Source: Paraburkholderia silviterrae
GTDB lineage: Bacteria > Pseudomonadota > Gammaproteobacteria > Burkholderiales > Burkholderiaceae
DNA length: 45,302 nt
Assembly: GCF_004353915.1 (NCBI RefSeq)
Contig: NZ_SMRP01000009.1
Span: 63,535-108,836 of the forward strand
Direction of reading: 5' to 3'
Shown here: in pieces, positions 1 to 8,150 of the stretch
Position numbering within the stretch: the stretch's first letter is position 1
How the letters are laid out: every line of letters begins with the position of its first letter
Translations under genes and position numbers: made by a program
The notes under the pieces: model-generated
The model's database searches: none
What the model was told of the DNA's origin: nothing
What the model saw: only the letters and a program-made list of their open reading frames with translations

Positions 1-253
1 GCCCCATAATTCACGAAAAAACAATACATGGTGCAGAACCACTTATCCATGATCCATAAAACGATCTCTCACCAGAATCAACGATGAAAAGAAAGTTCGA
101 AACACCGTACCACATCACAGATCCAACAGAATCACTTATAACTTTATAACTGTTCGAACATCCAATCGATAATCACAACATTGTTTTTTTTAAAATTGCG
201 CCCCTTCAGACAACTCTGTCCCAGTAAAAAAATCCCACCACGACACCAGCGGC
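1..253. other. AT-rich non-coding edge region
   Basis: No convincing gene is visible. The stretch is clearly more AT-rich than the rest of the window, with runs of A and T around 190-200. It contains a perfect 10-bp palindrome TGTTCGAACA at 151-160, which could be a regulator site for a gene left of the window. It ends at the stop of the peroxiredoxin gene on the minus strand. Confidence 0.5.
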
Positions 254-925
254 TCAGGCCGGCAATGCGAGCCTTTGCAGCACCGGAATCATTTCCGAAG
301 GATCAGGACGCTGCGTATAATCCGGATTGACTTCCGAATACACAACGACGCCATCCATACCTACAACATATCGCGCCGGCATCGGCAGCGTCCAGCTCTG
401 GTCACCATTGAACATCGGCAGATCGTTCTTCCGCGCCCTATACACATCGATCAGATAATCCGGCAACACAAACCGCAACCCGAACGCGGCAGCGGTGTCA
501 TTGTGCGGATCATTGAGCACAGGAAAACTCAACCCATTCACGCGCTCCGACTTGCGGCTATTGACGGCCGACTGCGGTGAAATCGCCACCAGGCTGGCGC
601 CATACCGCTGCAGATCGGGCAGCGCTTCGTTGAGCGCCTGCAACTCCATATTGCAATAGGGACACCAGACACCACGATAGAACGTCACGACGAGCGGGCC
701 CTTATCGAGCAGTTCGACCGACGAGACTTCATTGCCATGCTGGTCTTTCAGCCGGAAGGTTGGGGCGCGCTCGCCCGCTTTCACGGCGCGGCCAGCCTGA
801 CCACTCGCAATCAGTTCGGCCGTTGCGCGCTCCATGATCGGATGAATGTCCGGCGATGCGAACCAGGGCCCCTTGCCGGCCTTGAAGTCCGCCTTGAATG
901 CGTCGAGCTTGTCCTGAAGCGACAT
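254..925 (-). CDS. Peroxiredoxin-like protein, AhpC/TSA family
   Basis: This 223-residue protein belongs to the thioredoxin-fold AhpC/TSA peroxiredoxins, which reduce peroxides with a reactive cysteine. The core motif is VWCPYC, with cysteines at about residues 88 and 91, preceded by VVTFYRG. This CxxC arrangement is typical of a Burkholderiales/Proteobacteria subfamily rather than of classical AhpC. An N-terminal extension of about 45 residues precedes the domain and no signal peptide is seen, so it should be cytosolic. The ATG at 925 was chosen because a GGAGG-type ribosome binding site lies just upstream; a longer in-frame start at 967 lacks one. It is divergent from the SDR gene at 1159. 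Electron donor and real substrate cannot be told from sequence. Confidence 0.85.
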   Translation of the reverse strand: MSLQDKLDAFKADFKAGKGPWFASPDIHPIMERATAELIASGQAGRAVKAGERAPTFRLKDQHGNEVSSVELLDKGPLVVTFYRGVWCPYCNMELQALNEALPDLQRYGASLVAISPQSAVNSRKSERVNGLSFPVLNDPHNDTAAAFGLRFVLPDYLIDVYRARKNDLPMFNGDQSWTLPMPARYVVGMDGVVVYSEVNPDYTQRPDPSEMIPVLQRLALPA

Positions 926-1158
926 GATGGCCTCCGATAAAAGTTGAAAGTGAGACGATCGATGCAACTCGTCATGGCTTCATGATCGGCGCCAGGCACA
1001 ACCGCCAGTAGACGGCCCGCATGCATAAGTGCCATTCCAGCACGGCATGCCTCGCGCGGATTCCCGCGCGGCATAGCAGATATTGCCTCGCGGCGGCTTC
1101 TGCGCGCGGGCGTCGCCTGCGATCCTCAACGCACACATCAACCGTTGAGGAGAAACTC
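926..1158. promoter_or_regulatory. Divergent promoter region with GC-rich palindrome
   Basis: This spacer separates the divergent peroxiredoxin and SDR genes and should hold both promoters. At 1053-1070 there is a perfect dyad CGCGCGG-ATTC-CCGCGCG; the symmetry continues outward (ATGCC on the left, GCAT on the right) with one unpaired T. It may be an operator for a regulator of one or both genes, or a hairpin in the SDR leader. No specific binding protein can be named. Confidence 0.4.
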
Positions 1159-1908
1159 ATGGGAAAGCTGGATAGAAAAACGGCTGTCGTCACCGGCGGC
1201 ACGAGCGGCATCGGCCTTGCAACGGCAAAGCGCTTTGCCGAGGAAGGCGCGCACGTGTACATCGTCGGCCGGCGCGAGACCGAGCTCGAGCGCGCCGCCG
1301 CGGAAATCGGCCACAACGTGGTTCCGTTTCGCGGCGACGTGACAAATCTCGAAGACCTCGATCGTCTGTTTGCGCGCGTGCGCGCCGAGCGCACGCAGCT
1401 CGACGTGCTGTTCGCCAACGCCGGTTTCATCGAGCAGCGCACGATCGACGAGATGTCGCCCGAGCATTACGACGCGACGTTCAACGTGAACATGCGCGGG
1501 CTGATTTTTACGGTGCAAAAGGCGTTGCCGTTGATGCGCGAGGGCGCAAGCATCGTTCTCACCAGCTCGGTTTCCGGTGTGAAGGGACTGCAGGCACATG
1601 GCGCCTATAGCGCGGCCAAGGCGGCCGTGCGCTCGCTCGCGCGCACGTGGACGACGGAGCTCAAGGGACGCGGGATTCGCGTGAACGCGGTGAGCCCGGG
1701 CGCGATCGACACGCCCATCATCGAGAGCCAGGTCTCGACGCCCGCGCAGGCCGATGCGCTGCGCGCGAAGTTCGCCGAAGCCACGCCGCTCGGACGCATC
1801 GGCCGGCCCGAGGAAGTGGCGGCCGCCGTGCTCTTTCTCGCGAGCGACGAGAGCAGCTATGTGGCGGGTATCGATCTCTTCGTCGATGGCGGTCTGGCGC
1901 AGGTTTGA
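1159..1908 (+). CDS. SDR family oxidoreductase
   Basis: This 249-residue protein is a classical short-chain dehydrogenase/reductase that would use NAD(H) or NADP(H). The Rossmann glycine motif TGGTSGIG is at residues 12-19, NAG at 87-89, the structural Asn at 111, and the catalytic YSAAK at about 150-154; the ending VDGGLAQV is typical of the family. The ATG at 1159 follows a GAGGAG ribosome binding site, so the longer upstream frame is not used. Its length is normal. It is transcribed away from the peroxiredoxin and toward a second SDR, with a strong hairpin between. The substrate is unknown; nearby OYE, SDR and AhpD-like genes suggest handling of reactive carbonyl or quinone compounds, which is inference. 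Confidence 0.9.
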   Translation: MGKLDRKTAVVTGGTSGIGLATAKRFAEEGAHVYIVGRRETELERAAAEIGHNVVPFRGDVTNLEDLDRLFARVRAERTQLDVLFANAGFIEQRTIDEMSPEHYDATFNVNMRGLIFTVQKALPLMREGASIVLTSSVSGVKGLQAHGAYSAAKAAVRSLARTWTTELKGRGIRVNAVSPGAIDTPIIESQVSTPAQADALRAKFAEATPLGRIGRPEEVAAAVLFLASDESSYVAGIDLFVDGGLAQV

Positions 1909-1922
1909 GTGATGACGGCGAC

Positions 1923-1962
1923 GCGTATGCCCGGCCGCGATGAAGCGCGGCCGGGCATACGC
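1923..1962. terminator. Strong 17-bp hairpin between convergent SDR genes
   Basis: A perfect inverted repeat pairs 1923-1939 with 1946-1962 around a 6-nt loop (ATGAAG). It starts 15 nt after the stop of the plus-strand SDR gene and lies between two convergent genes. No long T-run follows, but the stem is very stable, so it may act as a bidirectional terminator or an mRNA-stabilising hairpin. A second, weaker hairpin (GGCCCTGC at 1993-2000 with GCAGGGCC at 2015-2022) lies before the end of the opposing gene. Confidence 0.7.
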
Positions 1963-2043
1963 AATTAGTGAGGATGACTTTGTGAACGAATGGGCCCTGC
2001 ACGCCACACTGCGCGCAGGGCCTGCTTTGACCTCGTCAGCGGA

Positions 2044-2760
2044 TCAAATCGACGCCTTGCCAATGGATGCACCGCCGTCGACAAAGAGCGTCTGCCCGGT
2101 GATGAACCCGGCGTCTTCGGAAAGCAGGAAGGCGATGGCGGCGGCGATCTCGTCCGGCGTGCCGAAGCGCTGCATCGGCACCCCCGAGAGGTAGCGCTTT
2201 TCGCCGGCGCTTCCCGGCGGATTGTTGGCGCGAAACAGCTCGGTCTCCGTCGGCCCCGGCGCGACGGCATTCACCGTGATGCCGGTCGGCGCGAGTTCGA
2301 GCGCCCATGAGCGCGCGAAGCTCACGAGCGCGGCCTTCGCAGCGGCATAGGCGGTTCGTTCGACCGCACCGAGCACGGTGAGGCTTGCGATGTTCACGAC
2401 CCGCCCCCAGCCGCGCGAGCGCATGCCCGGCAGGATGGCCTGCATGGCCAGAAGCGCGGGATGGAGATTGACGGCAAGCACGCTGTCGAGATCGTCGAGT
2501 TGCACTTCGCCAATCGCCTGCGGACGCACGAGGCCAACATTGTTGACGAGGCCGTCGAAAGCGTAGCGGCTGGACAGCTCACGGAGCGCCTGCTCGGTGG
2601 CCGTGCGGTCGGCCAGGTCAACGCTCTCGAAGTCGCCAGGAAAATCCTCGCGATGGCGGGCGAGGCCCACGACGCGATGCCCGGCCGCCGCGAGCCGGTG
2701 CGAAAGCGCAAGTCCGATGCCTTTGGTCGCGCCCGTCACGAGAAAGGTTCGCGCGTTCAT
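2044..2760 (-). CDS. SDR family oxidoreductase (second copy)
   Basis: This 238-residue protein is a classical short-chain dehydrogenase, distinct in sequence from the one at 1159. Motifs are TGATKGIG at residues 9-16, NNVG at 73-76, catalytic Ser near 126, and YAAAK at 138-142; the C-terminus carries the family's FVDGG. Its start codon overlaps the stop of the upstream old-yellow-enzyme gene as ATGA, so the two are translationally coupled and form one operon. That pairing suggests reduction of a C=C bond and a carbonyl on the same compound, which is inference. The FabG-like sequence alone does not define the substrate. Confidence 0.9.
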   Translation of the reverse strand: MNARTFLVTGATKGIGLALSHRLAAAGHRVVGLARHREDFPGDFESVDLADRTATEQALRELSSRYAFDGLVNNVGLVRPQAIGEVQLDDLDSVLAVNLHPALLAMQAILPGMRSRGWGRVVNIASLTVLGAVERTAYAAAKAALVSFARSWALELAPTGITVNAVAPGPTETELFRANNPPGSAGEKRYLSGVPMQRFGTPDEIAAAIAFLLSEDAGFITGQTLFVDGGASIGKASI

Positions 2761-3941
2761 GCCAGCGCTCCCGATGCGCGCCCGGCTGCCTGGCGTGCTG
2801 CGGACGAGGTCGAAGCCGTACTTGAAGCCGTACTTGAAGCCGTGCTCGCAGCGAACGGATAGTCGATATACCCGCGCGCGTCGCCGCCATAAAACGTCGT
2901 CCGGTCGTAGCGATTGAGCGGCATGCCCGTGCGCAGGCGCTCTGGCAGGTCGGGATTGGCGATGAACATCCGGCCGAACGCGACGAGGTCGGCGTGGCCG
3001 TCGATCACGATCTGCTCGGCGCTTTCGCGCGTAAAGCCGCCAGCCGCGACGAGCGTGCCCTTGAAGAAGCGGCGGATGTCCTTCGACGAGACGTCCGACT
3101 CGGCGGCCTCGCGCTCCTCGATCCCGCGGATGCGCGGCTCGATCACGTGCACATAGGCCAGCGCGTAGCGGTTCAGGCGCGTTGCGACGTAGCCGAAGGT
3201 GGCGTGCGGATCGCTGTCCGACATGGTGCCGTAGGTGCCGCTCGGCGAAAGACGCACGGCGACGCCGCCCGGGCCCCAGACGCCAACGACCGCGTCGAGC
3301 GTGTCGAACAGAAACCGCGCGCGGTTTTCGAGCGAGCCGCCATAGGCATCCGTGCGATGGTTCGAGCCATCGAGCAGGAATTGCTCGAACAGATAGCCGT
3401 TGGCGGCATGCAGCTCGATGCCGTCGAAGCCTGCCTCCTTCGCGAGCATTGCGCTGTGGCGGAACTGCTCGACGATGGCCGGGATTTCATCGGTTGCCAG
3501 CTCGCGCGGCACGGGCAGTTCGGCTTCGGCGATCTGGCCTTGCGCGTCGCGAATCGCGGCGTGCTCGAGCGAGCGTAGCGCGGAAGGGGCAACCGGCGTG
3601 AGGCCGCCCGTGTTGGCCGAGTGCGCCTGGCGGCCCGCGTGCCAGAGCTGCACGAAGATCGCGCTGCCTTTTGCGTGAACGGCGTCCACCACGCGCTTCC
3701 AGCCGGCTACCTGCTCGCGCGTCCACATGCCCGGCGCATCCACATAAGCGATGCCGAGCGGCGTGACGGCCGTGGCGTCCGTAATCAGCAGACCGCCTTC
3801 AGACGCCCGCTGGGCGTAGTACTCGATCATCAGGTCGCCGGGAACATTGCCGGGCTCGGTTCTCATGCGCGTGAGCGGCGCGAGCACGACACGATGCTTG
3901 AGGGCAAGCGAACCGACCTGCGTTTGGCTGAACAGCTTCAT
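2757..3941 (-). CDS. Old yellow enzyme family ene-reductase (NemA-like)
   Basis: This 394-residue FMN-dependent TIM-barrel enzyme should reduce activated C=C bonds with NAD(P)H; relatives also act on quinones, maleimides and nitro compounds. Visible signatures are the N-terminal LAPLTRMR, the WHAGR strand, the flavin/substrate motif HAANGYL followed by FLLDGSNHRTDAYGGS, and GGF and FGRMFIANPDLP near the phosphate-binding end. The start at 3941 has an AGGAAGGAG ribosome binding site. The C-terminus beyond about residue 365 is a low-complexity Ala/Ser/Thr tail encoded partly by three tandem 12-bp repeats (about 2815-2850). It is the first gene of an operon with the SDR gene. Its position near hydroquinone genes makes a quinone or enone substrate plausible. 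Confidence 0.9.
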   Translation of the reverse strand: MKLFSQTQVGSLALKHRVVLAPLTRMRTEPGNVPGDLMIEYYAQRASEGGLLITDATAVTPLGIAYVDAPGMWTREQVAGWKRVVDAVHAKGSAIFVQLWHAGRQAHSANTGGLTPVAPSALRSLEHAAIRDAQGQIAEAELPVPRELATDEIPAIVEQFRHSAMLAKEAGFDGIELHAANGYLFEQFLLDGSNHRTDAYGGSLENRARFLFDTLDAVVGVWGPGGVAVRLSPSGTYGTMSDSDPHATFGYVATRLNRYALAYVHVIEPRIRGIEEREAAESDVSSKDIRRFFKGTLVAAGGFTRESAEQIVIDGHADLVAFGRMFIANPDLPERLRTGMPLNRYDRTTFYGGDARGYIDYPFAASTASSTASSTASTSSAARQAAGRASGALA

Positions 3942-4245
3942 TTGGTGCTCCTTCCTGCGGGGTTTGCGGTGAGGCCATGTTCGCGGCAAAAGCGTTGCGC
4001 AAGAAGACCGGTGGCGGCGATAGCAGTCATTCCTCCACGGCATGGCGCGGCCGGCAGCGCGGCCATGCCCGCCAGGAATCGCTGATATGCGTGGCGCCGG
4101 CCTACCGCAGCGGCGGCTCTTGCGTCAAATTTCATCCACACCGCAGCGTCGCCGAACGCATGCCAGGCGATGCCGCAGCGGTCAACGTCGCATCGTCACA
4201 TCGTCGTAGCGTCGACCAGACACCTTCACGAACCGGAGAATCAGC
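3942..4245. promoter_or_regulatory. Divergent promoter region between OYE and AhpD-like genes
   Basis: About 300 bases separate the divergent OYE operon and the AhpD-like gene. Both promoters must lie here. I see no believable gene. A half-site TTCGCG occurs near 3979, but the second half of the palindrome seen at 4943 and 7490 is absent, so it is not called as an operator. Confidence 0.4.
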
Positions 4246-4785
4246 ATGAGCACATTCAACGTCCCCACCCGCGAATCCGTCTCGCCCGCCAACCAGGCCA
4301 TCTTCGACAAGCTCAAGGCCGGCCTTGGCGTCGTGCCGAACCTGTATGCAACTTTGGCGTATTCCGAACATGCGCTCGGCAGCTATCTGGCCTTCCAGAA
4401 TGCGAAGAGCAGCATCACGGGCAAGGCGCGCGAGGTCGTCAATCTGGTCGTGAGCGAGGTGAACGATTGCGAGTATTGCCTCGCCGCGCATACGATGATC
4501 GGCAAGAAGACCGGCTTCTCTGACGAGCAAATCCTTGAAATCCGCAGCGGCCGCGCGAGCTTCGACCCGAAGCTGGACGCGCTCGCGAGCCTCGTGAAGG
4601 ACATCGCCGTGCGCCGGGGTCACGCCGATCAGGCGCGCGTCGATGCGTTCCTGGCCGCGGGGTGGACGAATGAAAACCTCGTGGACGTGATCGTCGCGGT
4701 CGGCGACAAGGTCGTGACCAACTATCTCCATGGCGTGACCCGCGTGCCGGTCGATTTCCCCGCCGCGCCGAAGCTGCCGGCATAA
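4246..4785 (+). CDS. Carboxymuconolactone decarboxylase/AhpD-like protein
   Basis: This 179-residue protein belongs to the AhpD/CMD fold. It carries the redox motif EYCLAAH with cysteines at about 75 and 78 and histidine at 82, the arrangement used by alkylhydroperoxidase D for disulphide exchange. True carboxymuconolactone decarboxylases lack the CxxC pair, so a peroxidase or thiol-oxidoreductase role is more likely. The ATG at 4246 follows a CGGAGA ribosome binding site. The gene is divergent from the OYE-SDR operon and is followed by a hairpin before the MFS transporter. The physiological partner is unknown. Confidence 0.85.
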   Translation: MSTFNVPTRESVSPANQAIFDKLKAGLGVVPNLYATLAYSEHALGSYLAFQNAKSSITGKAREVVNLVVSEVNDCEYCLAAHTMIGKKTGFSDEQILEIRSGRASFDPKLDALASLVKDIAVRRGHADQARVDAFLAAGWTNENLVDVIVAVGDKVVTNYLHGVTRVPVDFPAAPKLPA

Positions 4786-4840
4786 GGCAGCTGGCACCTA
4801 TGGCGCACCACGTGTCTGTGGCGCCTGCTGAAGTGCTGTT

Positions 4841-4873
4841 TGCCGTGCGGCGCGATACGCGTGCCGCACGGCA
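4841..4873 (+). terminator. Hairpin downstream of AhpD-like gene
   Basis: An 11-bp perfect stem pairs 4841-4851 with 4863-4873 around an 11-nt loop, 55 nt after the stop codon. Only short T stretches follow (CTTT, GTTT), so intrinsic termination is plausible but not certain. Confidence 0.5.
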
Positions 4874-4942
4874 TGCGCTTTGGCGTTTCTCATCCTGCAC
4901 GCCAGCCCGCCCAGCCCCGCCAGGCGCGGCGCCACGCGATTG

Positions 4943-4957
4943 TTCGCGTTTCGCGAA
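4943..4957. promoter_or_regulatory. LysR-type operator TTCGCG-N3-CGCGAA upstream of MFS gene
   Basis: The palindrome TTCGCG-TTT-CGCGAA contains a T-N11-A core as expected for LysR-type regulators. It is centred 152 nt before the MFS start. The same palindrome with the same flanks (GATT on the left, TG after the right arm) occurs at 7490-7504 before the hydroquinone dioxygenase genes. The shared site suggests that the LysR protein encoded between them controls both. Confidence 0.65.
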
Positions 4958-5101
4958 TGGCGCATTCGGCCCTTAGCCCATACCCGTCGCGCTGCGCTTG
5001 CCTCTATCTTTCCCCCACCGGTGGCCGATGGAGCCGTCTGGAGCTTTGCATGGGACGGGACTAAGCGCTAAAGCGCCAAGTCCCATCGACAGGAGACACA
5101 G

Positions 5102-6388
5102 ATGAAATCGCAAGATTGGGATGTGGCCTACGAATGGAAGGCCGTTGTGCTGCTGGCCCTGGGTTTCGGGCTGGTCGGACTCGACCGGTGGCTGATCGCG
5201 CCGCTGTTCCCGTCCATCATGAAAGACCTGAATCTGAGCGCCCAGGATGTGGGTAACTGCATCGGCATCCTCGGCCTTTCATGGGGAATCTTCGCGGCGC
5301 TCATGGGCGGCATTTCCGACAAAGTGGGGCGCCGCAAGGTGCTGATTCCGGCCATCATCGTGTTTTCGCTGCTGTCCGGCTTTTCCGGGCTCGCGGGCGG
5401 CTTCATGAGCCTGCTGGCCGTGCGCGCGCTGATGGGCGTGGCCGAGGGCTCGTTCTGCCCGACCAGCTTCGCCGCCACCGCCGACGCCTCGCATCCCAAG
5501 CGCCGCGGCTTCAACCTCGGGCTGCAGCAAAGCGGCTTCGCGCTCTTCGGGCTTGCGCTTGCGCCGATCATCGCCACGCAGTTGCTCAGTTTCGTGTCGT
5601 GGCGCTGGGTCTTCGCGCTCGTGTCGGTTCCGGGGCTGATCCTGGGCCTGTTGATGTTCCGCGTGATTCGCGAGCCAGGATCGCAGCAGGCGCCGCAAGC
5701 CGAACTCGTGACGGCTCACGCCAGCCCACACGCACCGGGCGAGCGCGGCAACTGGCGCGCCGTGTTCAAGAACCGGAATATCCCCATTGCGATGGTCGCG
5801 CTCTTTTGCGCCATGACCGGTGTGTTCGTGCTGGGCGCCATGCTGCCGCTGTACCTCACCAACTACCTCTCGCTCGATACGCAGCATATGGGCGTGGTGG
5901 TCTCCGCTATCGGCTTCGGCGGCTTCGTCGGCCAGTTCGGGCTGCCGGGACTCTCCGATCTGCTGGGCCGGCGCGTGGCGAGCGTCGTCGGCTTCGCGGG
6001 CACCGCGGTGATGCTGTACCTCTTCCGTGGAATCGGCGCGCAGCCGCTCGAATTGTTCGTAGTGCTGTTCGTTGCCTCCTTCTTCACGCTCGGCCTCGTT
6101 TCGCTGCTCTCGGGACCGGTCGCGACGGAAGCCGCGCCGCTGGGCATGGTGTCCACTGCGATCGGCATCGTCGTGGGCGCGGGCGAGATCTTCGGCGGCG
6201 GCGTGGCGCCCGCGCTCGCAGGTTTCGTCGCCACTCGCTTCGGCATTCAGAACATCCTTTGGCTGCCGATCTGCGCGGTCGTGCTCGGCATCGGCGTGAG
6301 CCTGCTGCTCACGGAGACCGCGCCCGCGAAGCTGCGCCGCCGGGGCGGCGAGGCAGCCGCTTTCGCCGCGGCCGAGCAGCCGGAGTAA
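5102..6388 (+). CDS. MFS transporter, probably aromatic compound uptake
   Basis: This 428-residue membrane protein has the hydrophobic pattern of a 12-helix major facilitator superfamily carrier. The loop-2 signature GGISDKVGRRK follows the second helix, at about residues 74-84, and a related GLPGLSDLLGRR motif occurs in the second half. A long cytoplasmic loop between helices 6 and 7 (about residues 195-218) separates the halves. It resembles organic-anion or aromatic-acid symporters, but substrate is not readable from sequence. The gene precedes the LysR regulator and the hydroquinone pathway and shares their operator, so uptake of the pathway's aromatic substrate is the best guess. The start has a GGAGA ribosome binding site. 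Confidence 0.85.
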   Translation: MKSQDWDVAYEWKAVVLLALGFGLVGLDRWLIAPLFPSIMKDLNLSAQDVGNCIGILGLSWGIFAALMGGISDKVGRRKVLIPAIIVFSLLSGFSGLAGGFMSLLAVRALMGVAEGSFCPTSFAATADASHPKRRGFNLGLQQSGFALFGLALAPIIATQLLSFVSWRWVFALVSVPGLILGLLMFRVIREPGSQQAPQAELVTAHASPHAPGERGNWRAVFKNRNIPIAMVALFCAMTGVFVLGAMLPLYLTNYLSLDTQHMGVVVSAIGFGGFVGQFGLPGLSDLLGRRVASVVGFAGTAVMLYLFRGIGAQPLELFVVLFVASFFTLGLVSLLSGPVATEAAPLGMVSTAIGIVVGAGEIFGGGVAPALAGFVATRFGIQNILWLPICAVVLGIGVSLLLTETAPAKLRRRGGEAAAFAAAEQPE

Positions 6389-6472
6389 GCCGCCAGCGCT
6401 TGCTCCGCGCGCCACCGTGCTCGCCCGCCAGCGTATAAACTGACGGGCGACACTGGGGGAGAAGGGAGCAGC

Positions 6473-7402
6473 ATGGACCGTTTTTTGAGTATCGAGGCCT
6501 TCGTGCGCGTGGCCGAAACGAGCAGCTTCGCCGAGGCCGCGCGGCAATTGGGTGTCACGAGCTCGGTCATCACGAACCGTATCCAGCAGCTCGAGAAGTT
6601 CGTCAACGCGCCGCTCTTTCACCGCAGCACGCGGCACGTGCGGCTCTCCGAAGTCGGCGAGACCTTCTATCGCGAGTGCGCCGAAGTCGTGGGGCGCGTG
6701 AACGAGCTGACCGACCAGATGCGCGAGCTGCGCGCGACGCCCACGGGCCGCCTGCGCATCCAGATCCTGCCCGGCTACGCGCTGAGCCACTTCGCGACGC
6801 CGCTGGCCGAATTCAACAAGCGCTATCCCGGCATCCAGCTCGATGTGATCGTCAACGACCGCGTGGTCGATCCGATCGAAGAGGGCTTCGACGTCGCCTT
6901 CCAGATCTTTCCCCCCATCTCCGATTCGCTGATCGAGCGGCGCCTGTTCACCGTGCGGCGCCTGTTTTGCGCGTCGCCGGCCTATTTGCGCGAGCATGGC
7001 ACACCGCAGCATCCGCGTGATTTGCTGCAGCACACCACGGCGCTCTATTCGGGTTATCCCTCACGCAACCGCTGGACCATGACGCGCAGCGAGGAGGTCG
7101 TGGAGATGGAGCTGCCCGGCATGATCCGCTCCAACTCGGTCCATTTGCTGCGCGACTATGCGCTCACGGGCGGCGGCGTCGTGTGCCTGCCCACGCTCGT
7201 CGCGAGCGCCGCGCTGCTCGACGGCTCGCTCGTGCCGATCCTGACCGACTATGTGCTTTCGCCGCTCAGCTTCGCGGCGGTTTATCCCGCAACGCAGCGA
7301 CAGGCGCTGAAAGTGAAAGCGCTCGTCGAATTCCTCGCCGACTGGCTGGGCCCCGAGCCCGCATGGGACCTGCCGCTCATCGAGCGCGGCTGGGTGAGCT
7401 GA
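6473..7402 (+). CDS. LysR family transcriptional regulator
   Basis: This 309-residue protein has the standard LysR layout: an N-terminal winged helix-turn-helix at about residues 1-60 (FVRVAETSSFAEAARQLGVTSSVITNRIQQLE) and a C-terminal periplasmic-binding-like effector domain from about residue 90. Length is typical. It lies 85 nt after the MFS gene on the same strand and 207 nt before the dioxygenase genes. The matching palindromes at 4943 and 7490 flank this gene and make it the likely activator of transport and hydroquinone breakdown. The effector is not known; a ring-cleavage intermediate or hydroquinone itself is plausible. Confidence 0.9.
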   Translation: MDRFLSIEAFVRVAETSSFAEAARQLGVTSSVITNRIQQLEKFVNAPLFHRSTRHVRLSEVGETFYRECAEVVGRVNELTDQMRELRATPTGRLRIQILPGYALSHFATPLAEFNKRYPGIQLDVIVNDRVVDPIEEGFDVAFQIFPPISDSLIERRLFTVRRLFCASPAYLREHGTPQHPRDLLQHTTALYSGYPSRNRWTMTRSEEVVEMELPGMIRSNSVHLLRDYALTGGGVVCLPTLVASAALLDGSLVPILTDYVLSPLSFAAVYPATQRQALKVKALVEFLADWLGPEPAWDLPLIERGWVS

Positions 7403-7489
7403 AGCGGGGCCTTGGGTCCGCGCGTTCGGCCCGCACGCTCGGCCCGCACGCTCGGTCTGCGCGTTTAGTCCGCGCTTTTGATCCGATTA

Positions 7490-7504
7490 TTCGCGAAGCG
7501 CGAA
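7490..7504. promoter_or_regulatory. LysR-type operator TTCGCG-N3-CGCGAA upstream of hapC
   Basis: The palindrome TTCGCG-AAG-CGCGAA, extended by A and T to ATTCGCG/CGCGAAT at 7489-7505, contains a T-N11-A core. It is centred about 113 nt before the start of the dioxygenase small subunit. Flanking bases GATT at 7485-7488 and TG after the right arm match the site upstream of the MFS gene. It is the best candidate for regulator binding at the catabolic promoter. Confidence 0.65.
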
Positions 7505-7609
7505 TGCCGTAATCGCTGCCGCGCCGGTTGTTGCCGCCCCAGTACGCTCCTAAAGTTGAATCCAACGACAAGATGTTCCAACGAAGGGATTCCACTCAAG
7601 GAGACAGCA

Positions 7610-8104
7610 ATGACCGAGACGTCATTCAAAACCGTCTTTGGCTCGCTCGACGGCTACCGCAAGGGCGAGATCGAAATCACCAGCGGCCGCGCCAGCCACT
7701 ACGTCTTTTCCAACGTCTTCGAAGTCGCTTCGAAGTCGGCGCCTTATGAAAAGGTCGTGGCCGGCAAGAACCTCGAATACGTGATCGAGGTGCTGCGCAC
7801 CGAAGGGCAATCGGCATGGTTCGCCTGCGCCCACGATGAGTTCGTCATCCTGATGGACGGCGAAGTCCGCATCGACTTCATCAAGCTCGACAATCCGCCG
7901 AAGAACAGCACGGGCACCATGGCCGCCGGCGAGCATCCGCAAGGCCGCCCGATGGGCCATGTCGTGCTGCGCCGGGGCCATCAGGCGCTGCTGCCCGCGG
8001 GCTGCGCGTATCGCTTCAGCGCGCCGAAGGCCGGCGTGGCGCTCGTGCAGACGATGATCGGCGAGCTCTCCGTGCAGAAGTGGGCCGATATCTGCCTGCA
8101 CTAA
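7610..8104 (+). CDS. hapC: Hydroquinone 1,2-dioxygenase, small (beta) subunit
   Basis: This 164-residue protein matches the roughly 18-kDa small subunit of two-component, Fe(II)-dependent hydroquinone dioxygenases (HapC of Pseudomonas fluorescens ACB, PnpC-type proteins of nitrophenol degraders). It has a cupin-like sequence with FACAHDEFVILMDGEVRIDF and HQALLPAGCAYRF but is thought to be structural rather than catalytic. It precedes the 339-residue large subunit by 46 nt, in the gene order known for this enzyme. The start at 7610 has an AAGGAGA ribosome binding site; the longer upstream frame is not supported. It is the first gene of the catabolic operon, downstream of the LysR palindrome. 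Identification rests on size, order and remembered family features. Confidence 0.85.
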   Translation: MTETSFKTVFGSLDGYRKGEIEITSGRASHYVFSNVFEVASKSAPYEKVVAGKNLEYVIEVLRTEGQSAWFACAHDEFVILMDGEVRIDFIKLDNPPKNSTGTMAAGEHPQGRPMGHVVLRRGHQALLPAGCAYRFSAPKAGVALVQTMIGELSVQKWADICLH

Positions 8105-8150
8105 CCAAGCGCGGCAACGATCAACCGAAGAGATCTGGAGACAAGACATC

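Larger units (their letters stand above)
4786..5101. promoter_or_regulatory. Intergenic region with terminator hairpin and MFS promoter
   Basis: This stretch holds no believable gene. It contains a hairpin at 4841-4873 after the AhpD-like gene and a LysR-type palindrome at 4943-4957; the promoter and leader of the MFS gene follow. A GGAGA ribosome binding site lies immediately before the transporter start at 5102. Confidence 0.5.

Noticed and set aside
5279..7033. Minus-strand frame of 584 codons across the MFS and LysR genes
   Set aside because: Spans two real plus-strand genes and has the composition of an antisense shadow.
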